64,000 bases of DNA, taken from the NCBI RefSeq assembly GCF_005490985.1, contig NZ_CP027869.1, positions 1,054,001 through 1,118,000 on the forward strand, read 5' to 3'. This DNA comes from Curtobacterium sp. SGAir0471. GTDB taxonomy: Bacteria > Actinomycetota > Actinomycetes > Actinomycetales > Microbacteriaceae. The notes under the pieces were generated by a model. It made no database searches, was not told the DNA's origin, and saw nothing but the letters and a program-made list of their open reading frames with translations. Of this stretch, positions 1 to 8,432 are shown one piece after another (position 1 is the first letter of the stretch; every line of letters begins with the position of its first letter). Made by a program: the position numbers and the translations under genes.

Positions 1-1
1 C

Positions 2-76
2 CGCCTGCTCGAGAAGCTCGGGCTGCAGAACCGCACGCAGCTGGCGATCGCCGCGCACCGCGCCGGCCTGGTGTGA
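2..76 (+). CDS. LuxR/NarL-type response regulator, C-terminal fragment (5' end outside window)
   Basis: Only the last 24 codons are present, reading RLLEKLGLQNRTQLAIAAHR and ending AGLV. This is the typical end of a LuxR-type DNA-binding domain: the recognition helix leads into the KLGLxNRTQLAxxAxRxGL pattern seen at the C-terminus of NarL-family response regulators. The start and any receiver domain lie before the window. The gene stops at a TGA at 74-76 and is followed by a strong palindrome. Family call by motif; target unknown. Confidence 0.7.
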   Translation, partial: RLLEKLGLQNRTQLAIAAHRAGLV

Positions 77-104
77 GCGGCGTGACCGGGGGGCGGTACG
101 GACC

Positions 105-147
105 GGACGGGAGGCTCGTGGCGGGCTCGGCCACGAGCCTCCCGTCC
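105..147. terminator. Family A palindrome between convergent genes (bidirectional terminator-like hairpin)
   Basis: A perfect 18-bp inverted repeat: arm 105-122 begins GGACGGGAGGC and pairs with 130-147, leaving a 7-nt loop. It lies between the end of the LuxR-type gene (+) and the end of a TetR gene (-), so it can end transcription from both sides. There is no long T-run. The left arm plus the next four bases (105-126) occurs again, identical over 22 nt, at 59037-59058 in another convergent junction. Confidence 0.75.
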
Positions 148-161
148 GCCGTGTGGTCGGG

Positions 162-770
162 TCAGCGCGCCGGGTCGGTCGCTTCGTGCATCGCCACGTC
201 GATCAGCGTCGCGGCCGCACGCCGCGCGTGCCGCGCGGGCGTCGTGGCACCGGCGATCGCGGCGGTCGTCTGCGCGCCCTCGGCGAGGAGCGCGAGCTGA
301 GCGGCGAGTTCCTCGGCCGCGTCGAGGTCCGGCACCGCCGCGGCGGCCAGTCCGGCGACGTACCGTTGGAAGGAGTCCTTGTGCTCGCGGGCGATCTCGG
401 CGACCGCGGGGGAGGTCCCACCGAGCTCCCCGAAGGCGTTGATGAAGCCGCAGCCGCGGAAGGTGTCGTCCCCGAACCACTGCTCGAGGAAGTCGTACAC
501 CGCGAGCAACCGGTCCCGCGGGGACTCCGCCGCGGCGACGGCCTGCTCGATGCCGCACTCCCAGTACTCGTGCCGACCGCTGAGGACCGCGGCGATGAGC
601 TGCTCCTTGCCGGGGAACACCGAGTACAGCTTCTTCAGCGAGACGCCGGCGGTGGTCCTGATCTCGTCGATGCCGACCGACTGGAAGCCGCGGGCGGTGA
701 ACAGCGCGTCGGCGGCGTCGATGATGCGGGAGCGGACCTCCGGGTCCACGGTGCTGCTGCTGCTGGCCAC
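162..770 (-). CDS. TetR/AcrR family transcriptional regulator
   Basis: A 202-residue protein of normal TetR length. Residues 12-60 form the N-terminal helix-turn-helix: RIIDAADALFTARGFQSVG, then IDEIRTTAGVSLKKLYSVF, the usual TetR recognition region. The C-terminal ligand domain has the RGCGFINAFGELG segment common in this family. The GTG start at 768-770 follows a GGAAGGGG Shine-Dalgarno stretch. A minus-strand -10 box TAGTAT (835-840 on +) would give a leader of about 60 nt. No partner gene is adjacent on the same strand, so the regulated target is not evident; it may control itself or the gene beyond the upstream gap. Family certain, ligand unknown. Confidence 0.88.
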   Translation of the reverse strand: MASSSSTVDPEVRSRIIDAADALFTARGFQSVGIDEIRTTAGVSLKKLYSVFPGKEQLIAAVLSGRHEYWECGIEQAVAAAESPRDRLLAVYDFLEQWFGDDTFRGCGFINAFGELGGTSPAVAEIAREHKDSFQRYVAGLAAAAVPDLDAAEELAAQLALLAEGAQTTAAIAGATTPARHARRAAATLIDVAMHEATDPAR

Positions 771-1062
771 GGGCGTCCCCTTCCCTGTGCGGCGGATCCC
801 GTCCCCACGTCTCCAGCGGGAACGGGCGTTCTCGATACTACGCGCGCATCGTCCAGGCGATCGCGTCCGCGGCGAGGGGACGTGCTGGCTCCTTCGTGCG
901 ACGTGCTTGGTCCGTCAGGCCACCCCGAACGGGACCAGGCGCTCCATGTGGCTCTCGGTTGCGTTCCGCATCGCCGGACCTTGCCTGAATCGCCACCAGG
1001 ACCCCCTCGCTGTTGCTGGAAATCCTCCCTCATTCGTGGTCAGGGATCGAGCAACCTCGTGT
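771..1062. other. Intergenic stretch between the TetR gene and the small gene downstream of valS
   Basis: About 290 bp without a supportable gene. It holds a likely promoter for the leftward TetR gene (TAGTAT on the minus strand at 835-840). Base composition is slightly less G+C-rich than the flanking genes. No convincing operator palindrome, repeat or small ORF with a ribosome site was seen. Confidence 0.5.
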
Positions 1063-1314
1063 TCAGTCCTCCTCCGGCGCGTCGTCCGGGTTCGTCACCT
1101 GTGCCCGTCCGGCGGGATCGAGGTGGATCGCCGTGCCGTCGTCCAGCTCGACGATCGGCTTGCCCTCCAGGTACGTCAGTGTCCAGCGCCAGGTCGACGC
1201 GTCGACCGACTCCGCGGCGAGCTCGTCCTCGACGCCCCGGACGGCGACGACCACCGCCTCGGGGAGCCGCTCGGGTGGCTGCCCACCGACGTTCCAGCGT
1301 GTGCCCAACTGCAT
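1063..1314 (-). CDS. Conserved hypothetical protein downstream of valS (83 aa)
   Basis: Small acidic protein beginning MQLGTRWNVGGQPPERLPEA and ending in an acidic tail, NPDDAPEED. The start at 1314 is chosen over an in-frame codon 13 residues earlier because AGGAGG lies 6 nt upstream of this ATG. The middle contains a W-x-W-x-LTYLEGKPIVELDDGT stretch that looks like a short beta-rich fold. There is no signal peptide, membrane segment or known catalytic motif. It lies about 65 bp behind valS on the same strand and is probably cotranscribed. Function not recognised. Confidence 0.65.
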   Translation of the reverse strand: MQLGTRWNVGGQPPERLPEAVVVAVRGVEDELAAESVDASTWRWTLTYLEGKPIVELDDGTAIHLDPAGRAQVTNPDDAPEED

Positions 1315-1380
1315 CCGTGCCTCCTGTCCGGTCGTGGACGGGCCGGGCCGCACGCGCGACCCGGCCCGTCGGGAGCGACG

Positions 1381-3972
1381 CTACGCCTGCTGCTCGGCGA
1401 GCTCGATCTCGGTCACCGCGAGCTCCTCGCCGTCCGTGAACGACAGGTTCTCGATGCGGCCGACGGCGGCGAGGTCGACCGCCGCGCGCTCGATGAGCGC
1501 ACGCTGGTCGGCCGGGGCGGCGACGACGGCGCGGGTCACCGGCGTCTTCTGGGACGCCTTGGCGGCGGTCTTCGCACCGCGGATCCCGATCAGCGCCTGG
1601 CCGACGGCCGCGAGCAGCCCGGTCGGCTCGGCCTGCGTCGGCAGCTCCGCGACCGTCGGCCACGCCGCCGTGTGCACGCTGGTGTCGTGGGTCCAGGCCC
1701 ACACCTCCTCCGTCGCGAACGGGAGGAACGGTGCCAGCAGTCGGAGCAGCGCGTCGATCGCGGCGCGCAGCGCCAGGACCGCGCTCGCCTGGGTCTCGTG
1801 CGTCGCGTCGGGTGCGGTGCCGTAGGCACGCTCCTTGACGAGCTCGAGGTAGTCGTCGCAGAAGGTCCAGAAGAACCGCTCGGTGACCTCGAGTGCCCGG
1901 GCGTGGTCGAAGCCGTCGAAGGCCGCGGTGGCCTGCTCGAGCACGGAGCCGAGCTCGGCCAGCACGTCGACGTCGAGGGGCTCGGTGACGCTCGTCGCGC
2001 CGCTCGGCAGCTCGAAGCCGTAGACGAACTTCGCCGCGTTGAGCACCTTGATCGCCAGGCGACGACCGACCTTGATCTGCTTCGGGTTCTGCGGGTCGAA
2101 GGCCGCGTCGGTGCCGAGCTTCGACGAGGCCGCCCAGTACCGGACCGCGTCGGCGCCGTGCTGCTCGAGGATCGACAGCGGGGTGACGACGTTGCCCTTC
2201 GACTTCGACATCTTCTTGCGGTCGGGGTCCACGATGAAGCCCGAGATGCTCGCGTGCTTCCACGGTGCGACGTCGGCCTCGAGCTGGCTGCGCAGCGCCG
2301 TCGTGAAGAGCCACGTGCGGATGATGTCCTGCGCCTGCGGGCGGACGTCGTACGGGAACACCAGGTCGTACAGCGCCGGGTCGGTCTCCCACTTGCCGGC
2401 GAGCTGCGGGGTGAGCGACGAGGTCGCCCACGTGTCCATCACGTCGAGCTCGCCCTGGAACCCGCCGGCGACGCCGCGCTGGTCCTCCGTGTAGCCGGGG
2501 GCCGGCTCGGACGCCGGGTCGACGGGCAGCTGGGCCTCGGTGGGGACGATCGGCTGGTCGAAGACCGGGTTGCCGTCGGCGTCGAGCGGGTACCAGACCG
2601 GGATCGGCACACCGAAGAAGCGCTGGCGCGAGATGAGCCAGTCGCCGGACAGACCGCCGACCCAGTTGTCGTAGCGGACGCGCATGAAGTCCGGGTGGAA
2701 GGCGATCTCCTCGCCGCGCTTCCGCAGGGTCTCCTTGAGCTGCTCGTCGCGGGCGCCGTTGACGATGTACCACTGGCGGGTCGAGACGATCTCGAGCGGC
2801 TTGTCGCCCTTCTCGAAGAACTTCACCGGGTGGTTGATCGTCTTCACGTCGCCGACCAGCTCGCCGGACTCGGTGAGGGCGTCGACGAGGACCTTCTTCG
2901 CCGAGAACACGGTCTTGCCGGCCATCTCGGCGTAGAGCTCCTTGCCGCGAGCCGACTCGATCCACGCGGGCTCGTCCGAGCGCACGCGACCGTCGAACCC
3001 GATGATCGCGCGGTTCGGCAGCTGCAGCTCGCGCCACCAGACCACGTCGGTGGTGTCACCGAAGGTGCAGACCATCGCGATGCCGGCACCCTTGTCCTGC
3101 TGGGCCAGGTGGTGCGCGAGCACCGGGACCTCGACGTCGAACAGGGGGGAGCGGACGGTCTTCCCGAACAGGTCCTGGAAGCGCTCGTCGTCCGGGTGCG
3201 CGACGAGGGCGACACACGCCGGCAGCAGCTCGGGGCGGGTGGTCTGGATCACGACGTCGCCACCGCCGTCGGTGCGGTGGAACGCCAGCCCGTGGTACGC
3301 GCCGGGCATCTCCTTGTCCTCGAGCTCGGCCTGGGCGACGGCGGTGCGGAAGGTGACGTCCCAGAGCGTCGGAGCGTCCGCCTGGTACGCCTCGCCGCGC
3401 TCGAGGTTGCGGAGGAACGCACGCTGCGCGCTCGCCCGCGAGGTGTCGTCGATGGTGCGGTACGACTGCGTCCAGTCCACCGACAGGCCGAGCGTGCGGA
3501 AGAGGTGCTCGAACTGCTGCTCGTCCTGCACGGTGAGGCGCTCGCACAGCTCGATGAAGTTGCGGCGCGAGATCGGCAGCTGGTCGCCGGCCTTGCTCGA
3601 CTTGCCGTCGCCGCCCTCGAACGGCGGGACGAAGGCCGGGTCGTACGGTAGCTGCGGGTCGCAGCGGACGCCGTAGTAGTTCTGCACGCGGCGCTCGGTG
3701 GGCAGGCCGTTGTCGTCCCAGCCCATGGGGTAGAAGACGTGCTTGCCGCGCATGCGCTCGTACCGGGCCTTGAGGTCGGTGTGCGTGTACGAGAACACGT
3801 GGCCGATGTGCAGCGAGCCCGAGGCGGTCGGCGGCGGGGTGTCGATCGAGTACACCGTGTCCTTCGTGGCGCTGTCGCGGTCGAAGCGGTACGTGCCGTC
3901 CTGCTCCCAGACCGTACCCCAGACGTCCTCGAGGCCGTCCACCGTGGGCTTGTCGGGCATGGGCTTCGTCAT
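1381..3972 (-). CDS. valS: Valyl-tRNA synthetase
   Basis: Class I aminoacyl-tRNA synthetase that charges tRNA-Val with valine in the cytoplasm. The 863-residue product has the HIGH motif at residues 55-58 (SGSLHIGHVF) and the KMSKS motif at 587-591, bracketing the split Rossmann fold; the CP1 editing domain lies between them (GDVVIQTTRPELLPACVALV region). It ends in the anticodon-binding domain and an acidic tail. GGAAGG lies 6 nt before the first ATG; a second in-frame ATG four codons later is possible. A small gene follows on the same strand. The gene is divergent from the ProP-like transporter and shares a roughly 225-bp upstream region with it. No T-box features were seen here, unlike ileS. 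Confidence 0.97.
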   Translation of the reverse strand: MTKPMPDKPTVDGLEDVWGTVWEQDGTYRFDRDSATKDTVYSIDTPPPTASGSLHIGHVFSYTHTDLKARYERMRGKHVFYPMGWDDNGLPTERRVQNYYGVRCDPQLPYDPAFVPPFEGGDGKSSKAGDQLPISRRNFIELCERLTVQDEQQFEHLFRTLGLSVDWTQSYRTIDDTSRASAQRAFLRNLERGEAYQADAPTLWDVTFRTAVAQAELEDKEMPGAYHGLAFHRTDGGGDVVIQTTRPELLPACVALVAHPDDERFQDLFGKTVRSPLFDVEVPVLAHHLAQQDKGAGIAMVCTFGDTTDVVWWRELQLPNRAIIGFDGRVRSDEPAWIESARGKELYAEMAGKTVFSAKKVLVDALTESGELVGDVKTINHPVKFFEKGDKPLEIVSTRQWYIVNGARDEQLKETLRKRGEEIAFHPDFMRVRYDNWVGGLSGDWLISRQRFFGVPIPVWYPLDADGNPVFDQPIVPTEAQLPVDPASEPAPGYTEDQRGVAGGFQGELDVMDTWATSSLTPQLAGKWETDPALYDLVFPYDVRPQAQDIIRTWLFTTALRSQLEADVAPWKHASISGFIVDPDRKKMSKSKGNVVTPLSILEQHGADAVRYWAASSKLGTDAAFDPQNPKQIKVGRRLAIKVLNAAKFVYGFELPSGATSVTEPLDVDVLAELGSVLEQATAAFDGFDHARALEVTERFFWTFCDDYLELVKERAYGTAPDATHETQASAVLALRAAIDALLRLLAPFLPFATEEVWAWTHDTSVHTAAWPTVAELPTQAEPTGLLAAVGQALIGIRGAKTAAKASQKTPVTRAVVAAPADQRALIERAAVDLAAVGRIENLSFTDGEELAVTEIELAEQQA

Positions 3973-4055
3973 GGCAGGGCCTTCCGATCGATGTGTGCGG
4001 CACCGAGTCCGTGGTGAGGTGCCTGAGTGTTGCGCGTACCGTACGCGGTGGTCTC

Positions 4056-4098
4056 ATCGTAGCGGCCCCCGGCGTGGGAGCGCTCCATCTGGTAGGCT
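4056..4098. promoter_or_regulatory. Candidate divergent promoters for valS (-) and the ProP-like transporter (+)
   Basis: On the minus strand a -10 box TACGAT (4056-4061 on +) would start valS transcription about 75 nt before its ATG. On the plus strand TAGGCT at 4093-4098 would start transporter transcription about 95 nt before its GTG. Neither has a clear -35 box, which is common in actinobacteria. This is a pattern match only. Confidence 0.4.
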
Positions 4099-4197
4099 GT
4101 CGGAGTTTGTCCGGCGGACGCGGTGTTCGCGAGGACTGCACAGTCGCTCTCCGCCGGATGCCCGAAGGCAAGACACAGCACTACCGGAGGAACGAAC

Positions 4198-5772
4198 GTG
4201 GCACCGAACGAAGCACACCAGCACGGCGATCGGCCGCTGCGCACGAAGGCCCAGGCCAAGCGCGCGCGTCGCAAGCTGACCGAGGACGACGTCACCGTCG
4301 TCGAGGAGTCGCTGCTCAAGCGTGCCGTCGCCGCGGCGGCCCTCGGCAACGCGATGGAGTGGTTCGACTTCGGCATCTTCGCCTACCTGACGGTCACCAT
4401 CTCGAAGGTGTTCCTGCCGGCGGGCGACCCGACCTCGAACCTCGTCGCGACCTTCGGGTTCTTCGCGGCCGCGTTCATCGTCCGTCCGATCGGCGGTGCC
4501 GTCTTCGGCCCGATCGGCGACAAGATCGGCCGCCAGAAGGTCCTCGCGCTGACGATGATCCTGATGGCCGCCGGCACGCTCATGATCGGCCTGATCCCGT
4601 CGTACGCGACGATCGGCTTCTGGGCTCCGGTGCTGCTCCTCGTCGCCCGCTTCGTGCAGGGCTTCTCCACCGGTGGTGAGTACGGCGGCGCCGCGACCTT
4701 CATCGCCGAGTACTCGCCGGACAAGCGCCGCGGGTTCATGGGCTCGTGGCTCGAGTTCGGCACGCTGGCCGGCTACGTGCTCGGCGCCTCGATCGTCACG
4801 ATCCTGCAGTACGCGATGCCCGAGGACACCCTGCTCAGCTGGGGCTGGCGCATCCCGTTCATGATCGCCGGTCCGCTCGGCCTCATCGGGCTCTACCTCC
4901 GCCTGAAGCTCGAGGAGACCCCGGCGTTCCAGAAGCAGCAGGAGCAGGCCGCCGAGCGCGAGTCGCAGAAGACGCCGTTCCTCAAGCTGTTCGCCGAGAA
5001 CTGGCGCTCGCTCCTCATCTGCATCGGCCTGGTGCTCGTGTTCAACGTGACCGACTACATGCTGCTGTCGTACATGCCGACGTACCTCGAGACGAACCTC
5101 GGACAGAACGCCACGTTCGGCCTGATCCTCATCGTCATCGTGATGATCCTCATGATGGTCGTCATCACCTTCGGTGGTCGCCTGTCCGACAAGTTCGGAC
5201 GTCGGCCGGTCCTCGCCGCGGGCTGCATCGGCTTCCTCGTGCTGTCCTGGCCGGCGCTCAAGCTCGTCCAGACCGGCAGCGGCGCTGGTGTCTTCTTCGG
5301 CCTGCTGATCCTCGGTCTCGTGCTCGTCACGTTCACCTCGACCATGCCGTCGACCCTGCCCGCGCTGTTCCCGACGATCATCCGCTACGGTGCCCTCGCG
5401 ATCGCGTTCAACGTGTCCGTCTCGCTGTTCGGTGGCACCACCCCGCTCGCCACGCAGGCGCTCATCGCCGGCGCGAAGGACGCCGGTCTGTCGTGGGCCG
5501 AGGACATCCCCGCGTTCTACCTGATGCTCGCCGCCGTGATCGGCCTCGTCGCCGTGTTCTTCACCAAGGAGACCGCTGCGACCCCGCTCATGGGCTCGGG
5601 TCCGACGGTCGCCCACGAGGACGAGGTGGCCGACGTGATCAAGGACTACAACGACCCGACCTCGGAGCTCGCACAGTCCGACTGGGCGAAGGACTTCTCG
5701 ACGAGCGAGATCCCGATCATCTCGGGTGACGCCCCGGCGCCGGGTTCCGACAAGGAGCCCGCGGGCTCGTAG
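4198..5772 (+). CDS. MFS metabolite:H+ symporter (MHS/ProP-like family)
   Basis: A 524-residue integral membrane transporter. The GTG start at 4198 follows CCGGAGGA with a 7-nt gap and removes an unlikely 25-residue extension. After a basic cytoplasmic N-terminus (RTKAQAKRARRKL) comes GNAMEWFDFGIFAYL, a hallmark of the metabolite:H+ symporter group (ProP, KgtP, ShiA). Then follow the MFS loop 2-3 signature (GPIGDKIGRQKVLALT), RFVQGFSTGGEYGGA in helix 4, and about 12 helices in total. The C-terminal tail of about 45 residues is acidic and polar. Similarity to ProP suggests uptake of proline, betaine or another compatible solute, but MHS members also carry dicarboxylates and aromatic acids, so the substrate is unproven. 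Transcribed alone; a palindromic terminator follows. Confidence 0.85.
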   Translation: MAPNEAHQHGDRPLRTKAQAKRARRKLTEDDVTVVEESLLKRAVAAAALGNAMEWFDFGIFAYLTVTISKVFLPAGDPTSNLVATFGFFAAAFIVRPIGGAVFGPIGDKIGRQKVLALTMILMAAGTLMIGLIPSYATIGFWAPVLLLVARFVQGFSTGGEYGGAATFIAEYSPDKRRGFMGSWLEFGTLAGYVLGASIVTILQYAMPEDTLLSWGWRIPFMIAGPLGLIGLYLRLKLEETPAFQKQQEQAAERESQKTPFLKLFAENWRSLLICIGLVLVFNVTDYMLLSYMPTYLETNLGQNATFGLILIVIVMILMMVVITFGGRLSDKFGRRPVLAAGCIGFLVLSWPALKLVQTGSGAGVFFGLLILGLVLVTFTSTMPSTLPALFPTIIRYGALAIAFNVSVSLFGGTTPLATQALIAGAKDAGLSWAEDIPAFYLMLAAVIGLVAVFFTKETAATPLMGSGPTVAHEDEVADVIKDYNDPTSELAQSDWAKDFSTSEIPIISGDAPAPGSDKEPAGS

Positions 5773-5789
5773 TCGCCCCTCGTCTGTTC

Positions 5790-5842
5790 CGCGAAAGCGA
5801 CAGTGTTCCGCCGTTGTTCGGCCGGACTCTGTCGCTTTCGCG
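5790..5842. terminator. Family B palindrome (CGCGAAAGCGACAG arms) between convergent genes
   Basis: Arms CGCGAAAGCGACAG (5790-5803) and its exact complement (5829-5842) enclose a 25-nt partly self-complementary loop, followed by TTTCG. It lies 18 bp after the transporter stop and between convergent genes. The same arms recur in a longer, perfect palindrome at 54197-54251. Confidence 0.75.
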
Positions 5843-5856
5843 TTTCGATCCGGCGT

Positions 5857-5898
5857 GACGGACGACGGACGACGGGCGACGGACGACGGACGACGGAG
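5857..5898. repeat. Six tandem 7-bp units (GACGGAC)
   Basis: GACGGAC repeats six times with single changes in units 3 and 6, between the family B hairpin and the stop of the ABC ATPase gene. Non-coding in the local context. Such short arrays arise by slippage and are likely to vary in copy number between strains. Confidence 0.8.
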
Positions 5899-5913
5899 CC
5901 CGGCGCGCCGCGC

Positions 5914-7557
5914 TCAGGCGCCGCGGGCGAGCCGGGCGGCGGCGTCGACCAGGCGCGCGGTCGCAGGGTGCTCCGGGGCGCCGAGCACCCGCTCCGCCGG
6001 ACCCTGCTCGACCACGCGGCCCCGGTCCACGACGAGCGCGTCGTCGGCCATCCGCCGGACGGCCCGCAGGTCGTGCGACACGAACACCATCGCCACGCCG
6101 GTCTCGTCGCGCAGCCGTTCGAGCAGCGTGAGCACCGCGTCCTGCACGGTCGCGTCGAGTGCCGTCACGGGCTCGTCGAGCACGACCACCTCGGGCGAGG
6201 TCGCCAGCGCCCGGGCGATCGCCAGTCGCTGCCGCTGCCCGCCGGAGAGCGTGCGCGGGGCACGTGACCGCAGCGCGGGGTCGAGTCCGACCTGCTGCAG
6301 CGCTGCGTCGACCTGCGCCGACAGAGCACCGGACGCCCGGCGTTGCTGCCCGTCGGTCAGGGCGTCCGCGAGCACGCGGTCGACCGTCCACCGCTCGTCG
6401 AACGTCGCGGCGGGGTCCTGCACGACGGCCGCGACCCGGCGCCGTCTTCCCCGACGCTCGCGCTCGGACAGCGGGACCCACGGCTGCCCGTCGAGCGTGA
6501 TGGTCCCGTCGTCGGGTGTCTCGAGCCCGAGCAGCATCCGCGCGACCGTGGTCTTGCCCGACCCGGAGGCACCGATCACCCCGGTCACCCGACCGGGTCG
6601 GACCGTGATCGAGACGCCGTCCACCGCGGGCACCCCGTCGAAGGACCGGGACAGCCCGACCCCGTGCAGCACGGGCTCCTGAACCGCCGCGGTCGGCGCC
6701 GCAGCAGGAGCGACGGGCCGCTCGTCGCCCGCCCGGGCTGCTCGCACCAGGGCCTGCGTCACGGGGTGCTCGGGCGCGCCGAGGACGTCGGCGACCGGCC
6801 CGTGCTCGACCACCGTGCCGGCGTCCACGACCAGCACGCGGTCGGCCCACCCGGTCACGAGCCCGAGGTCGTGCGTGATGACGAGGAGCCCGGCGCCGCG
6901 CTCCTGCACGGCGCGGAGCTGCTCCATCACGGTGACGGCCACCGCCGCGTCGAGGGCGGTCGTCGGCTCGTCCGCCACCACGAGCGCCGGGGAGGCCACG
7001 GTCGCCGCCGCGATGAGCGCCCGTTGCCGCATCCCGCCGGAGAGCGTGCCGGAGCGTCGGCCGTCGGTCGCCATCGCCGGGTCGAGTCCGACGCCGGACA
7101 GTGCCGCGCGGACGGCGTCGACCCGTTCGGCTGCCCGCAGGTCGGTGTGCAGGCGCAGCGCGTCGGCGACCTCGCGGCCGACGGGGCGCAACGGGTCGAG
7201 GGCGCCCAGGGCCTCCTGTCCGACGTAGCCGACGGACCGCCCGCGGAGTCGACGCCAGCGACGCTCGGGGAGCCCGCGCACGTCCGCGCCGACGAGGTCG
7301 AGCCGGTCGGCGGTCACGTCGGCACCCGCGGCGGAGAGGCCGAGCACCGCCCGGGCGGTCACGGTCTTGCCGGAGCCGGACGCCCCGACGAGGGCGACGC
7401 ACTCGCCCGCGTCGACGTGCAGGTCGACGTCGTGCACCACCGTCGTGCCGTCGATCGACACCGAGAGTCCCCGGACGTCGAGCACGCGCGTCCCCGTGGG
7501 CGGGACGGCACCAGGCGGCGTCGGGACGTCGCCGGACACCCGCTCCGCGCCCGTCAC
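5914..7557 (-). CDS. ABC transporter ATPase, two fused nucleotide-binding domains (peptide/nickel type)
   Basis: A 547-residue cytoplasmic ATPase with two full nucleotide-binding domains, equal to DppD and DppF joined. The first half has Walker A GASGSGKT, signature LSGGMRQR and Walker B ALVVADEPTTALD. The second half has Walker A GASGSGKTT, signature LSGGQRQR and Walker B EVVVLDEPVTALD. Each ends in the H-loop (ITHDLG, VSHDLR). The GTG start at 7557 overlaps the stop of the upstream permease (GTGA), implying coupled translation. It is the last gene of a four-gene operon and powers the importer. Fused ATPases of this kind are common in actinobacteria for peptide/nickel-family importers; substrate not determined. 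Confidence 0.92.
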   Translation of the reverse strand: MTGAERVSGDVPTPPGAVPPTGTRVLDVRGLSVSIDGTTVVHDVDLHVDAGECVALVGASGSGKTVTARAVLGLSAAGADVTADRLDLVGADVRGLPERRWRRLRGRSVGYVGQEALGALDPLRPVGREVADALRLHTDLRAAERVDAVRAALSGVGLDPAMATDGRRSGTLSGGMRQRALIAAATVASPALVVADEPTTALDAAVAVTVMEQLRAVQERGAGLLVITHDLGLVTGWADRVLVVDAGTVVEHGPVADVLGAPEHPVTQALVRAARAGDERPVAPAAAPTAAVQEPVLHGVGLSRSFDGVPAVDGVSITVRPGRVTGVIGASGSGKTTVARMLLGLETPDDGTITLDGQPWVPLSERERRGRRRRVAAVVQDPAATFDERWTVDRVLADALTDGQQRRASGALSAQVDAALQQVGLDPALRSRAPRTLSGGQRQRLAIARALATSPEVVVLDEPVTALDATVQDAVLTLLERLRDETGVAMVFVSHDLRAVRRMADDALVVDRGRVVEQGPAERVLGAPEHPATARLVDAAARLARGA

Positions 7558-8432
7558 CGCGCGGCCCCCGTCCGACGCAGGGCGCGACCGAGCACCGTCA
7601 CGGCGGTCGCCAGGACGACGATCGCGAGACCGGGGAAGGTGCTCATCCACGGCGCGGTCAGCAGGTAGGTCCGGCCGTCCGCGAGCATCGCGCCCCACTC
7701 CGGTGCGGGCGGCGGGGTCCCGACGCCGAGGTAGCTGAGCGCGGACGCCCACACGATCGCCTGACCGACCCCGAGCGTGGCGACCGCGACGACTGGCCAG
7801 AGCGCCGCGGGCAGCACGTGGCGGACCAGGATCCGGCCGGGGGAGCGGCCCAGCAGCACGGCGGTCTCGACCACCTGCGACGACCGGGCGCTGCGGACCA
7901 GACCACGGACGATCCGGGCGTACCCGGGCGCGGTCGCGAACCCCACCGCCAGCGTCGCCGGCACCGGTCCGGGTCCGGTGACCGCGATGACGACGAGTGC
8001 GACGAGCAGCAGCGGCAGCGCGAACGCCACCTCGGTGACCCGGCCGACGACCGCGTCCACGATCCGGCCACCGAGTCCGGCGAGCGTGCCGAGCAGGATC
8101 CCGGTGAGACCGCCGACGAGCGTCGCGGCGACCCCGACCAAGAGTGACGCCCGTGTCCCCGCGACCACGCGCGCGAGCACGTCGCGCCCGGACTCGTCCG
8201 TGCCGAACGGGTGCGCCGCACCGGGTGGCACCAGCGCGTCCGTCGGGTGCACCGCGAGGGGGTCGCCGCCGCCGAGCAGCGCCGGCCACACCGCCGCCAC
8301 CACCGCCACCGCGACGACGACCGCCGCGACCGTGCCCGCCGGTCCGAGCGTCCCCCCACGGAACCGCTCGGACCGCCGGCTGTGTCGCTCGGGTGCACCG
8401 GCCTGGAGGCCCGGGTCCAGCACGCCGCTCAC
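7554..8432 (-). CDS. ABC transporter permease, DppC type
   Basis: A 292-residue inner-membrane permease. A first helix (TVAAVVVAVAVVAAVWPALL) follows a polar N-terminus. It then has the DppC-family segment HPFGTDESGRDVLARVVAGT and the BPD_transp_1 core with five more helices. The EAA-like loop that contacts the ATPase lies in ETAVLLGRSPGRILVRHVLP. It begins with a GTG overlapping the stop of the DppB-type gene and ends overlapping the start of the ATPase gene, so the three are translationally coupled. Periplasmic-loop and substrate specificity cannot be read from sequence. Confidence 0.92.
   Translation of the reverse strand: MSGVLDPGLQAGAPERHSRRSERFRGGTLGPAGTVAAVVVAVAVVAAVWPALLGGGDPLAVHPTDALVPPGAAHPFGTDESGRDVLARVVAGTRASLLVGVAATLVGGLTGILLGTLAGLGGRIVDAVVGRVTEVAFALPLLLVALVVIAVTGPGPVPATLAVGFATAPGYARIVRGLVRSARSSQVVETAVLLGRSPGRILVRHVLPAALWPVVAVATLGVGQAIVWASALSYLGVGTPPPAPEWGAMLADGRTYLLTAPWMSTFPGLAIVVLATAVTVLGRALRRTGAAR

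Noticed and set aside
379..3651. A 1090-codon open frame on the plus strand across valS
   Set aside because: It is antisense to valS, which has all synthetase motifs. Long antisense frames are expected at this base composition; the translation is Arg/Glu/Leu-rich without any domain.
4000..4090. T-box or other riboswitch before valS
   Set aside because: No TGG-ACCGCG core or specifier stem is present; the leader is too short.
4123..4197. N-terminal extension of the ProP-like transporter
   Set aside because: The extension contains the 5' leader and the Shine-Dalgarno sequence for GTG 4198 and has no similarity to the family.
5717..7402. A 561-codon Arg-rich frame overlapping the ABC ATPase
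   Set aside because: It is an out-of-frame shadow of the ATPase gene on the same strand; the ATPase has both complete ATP-binding domains.
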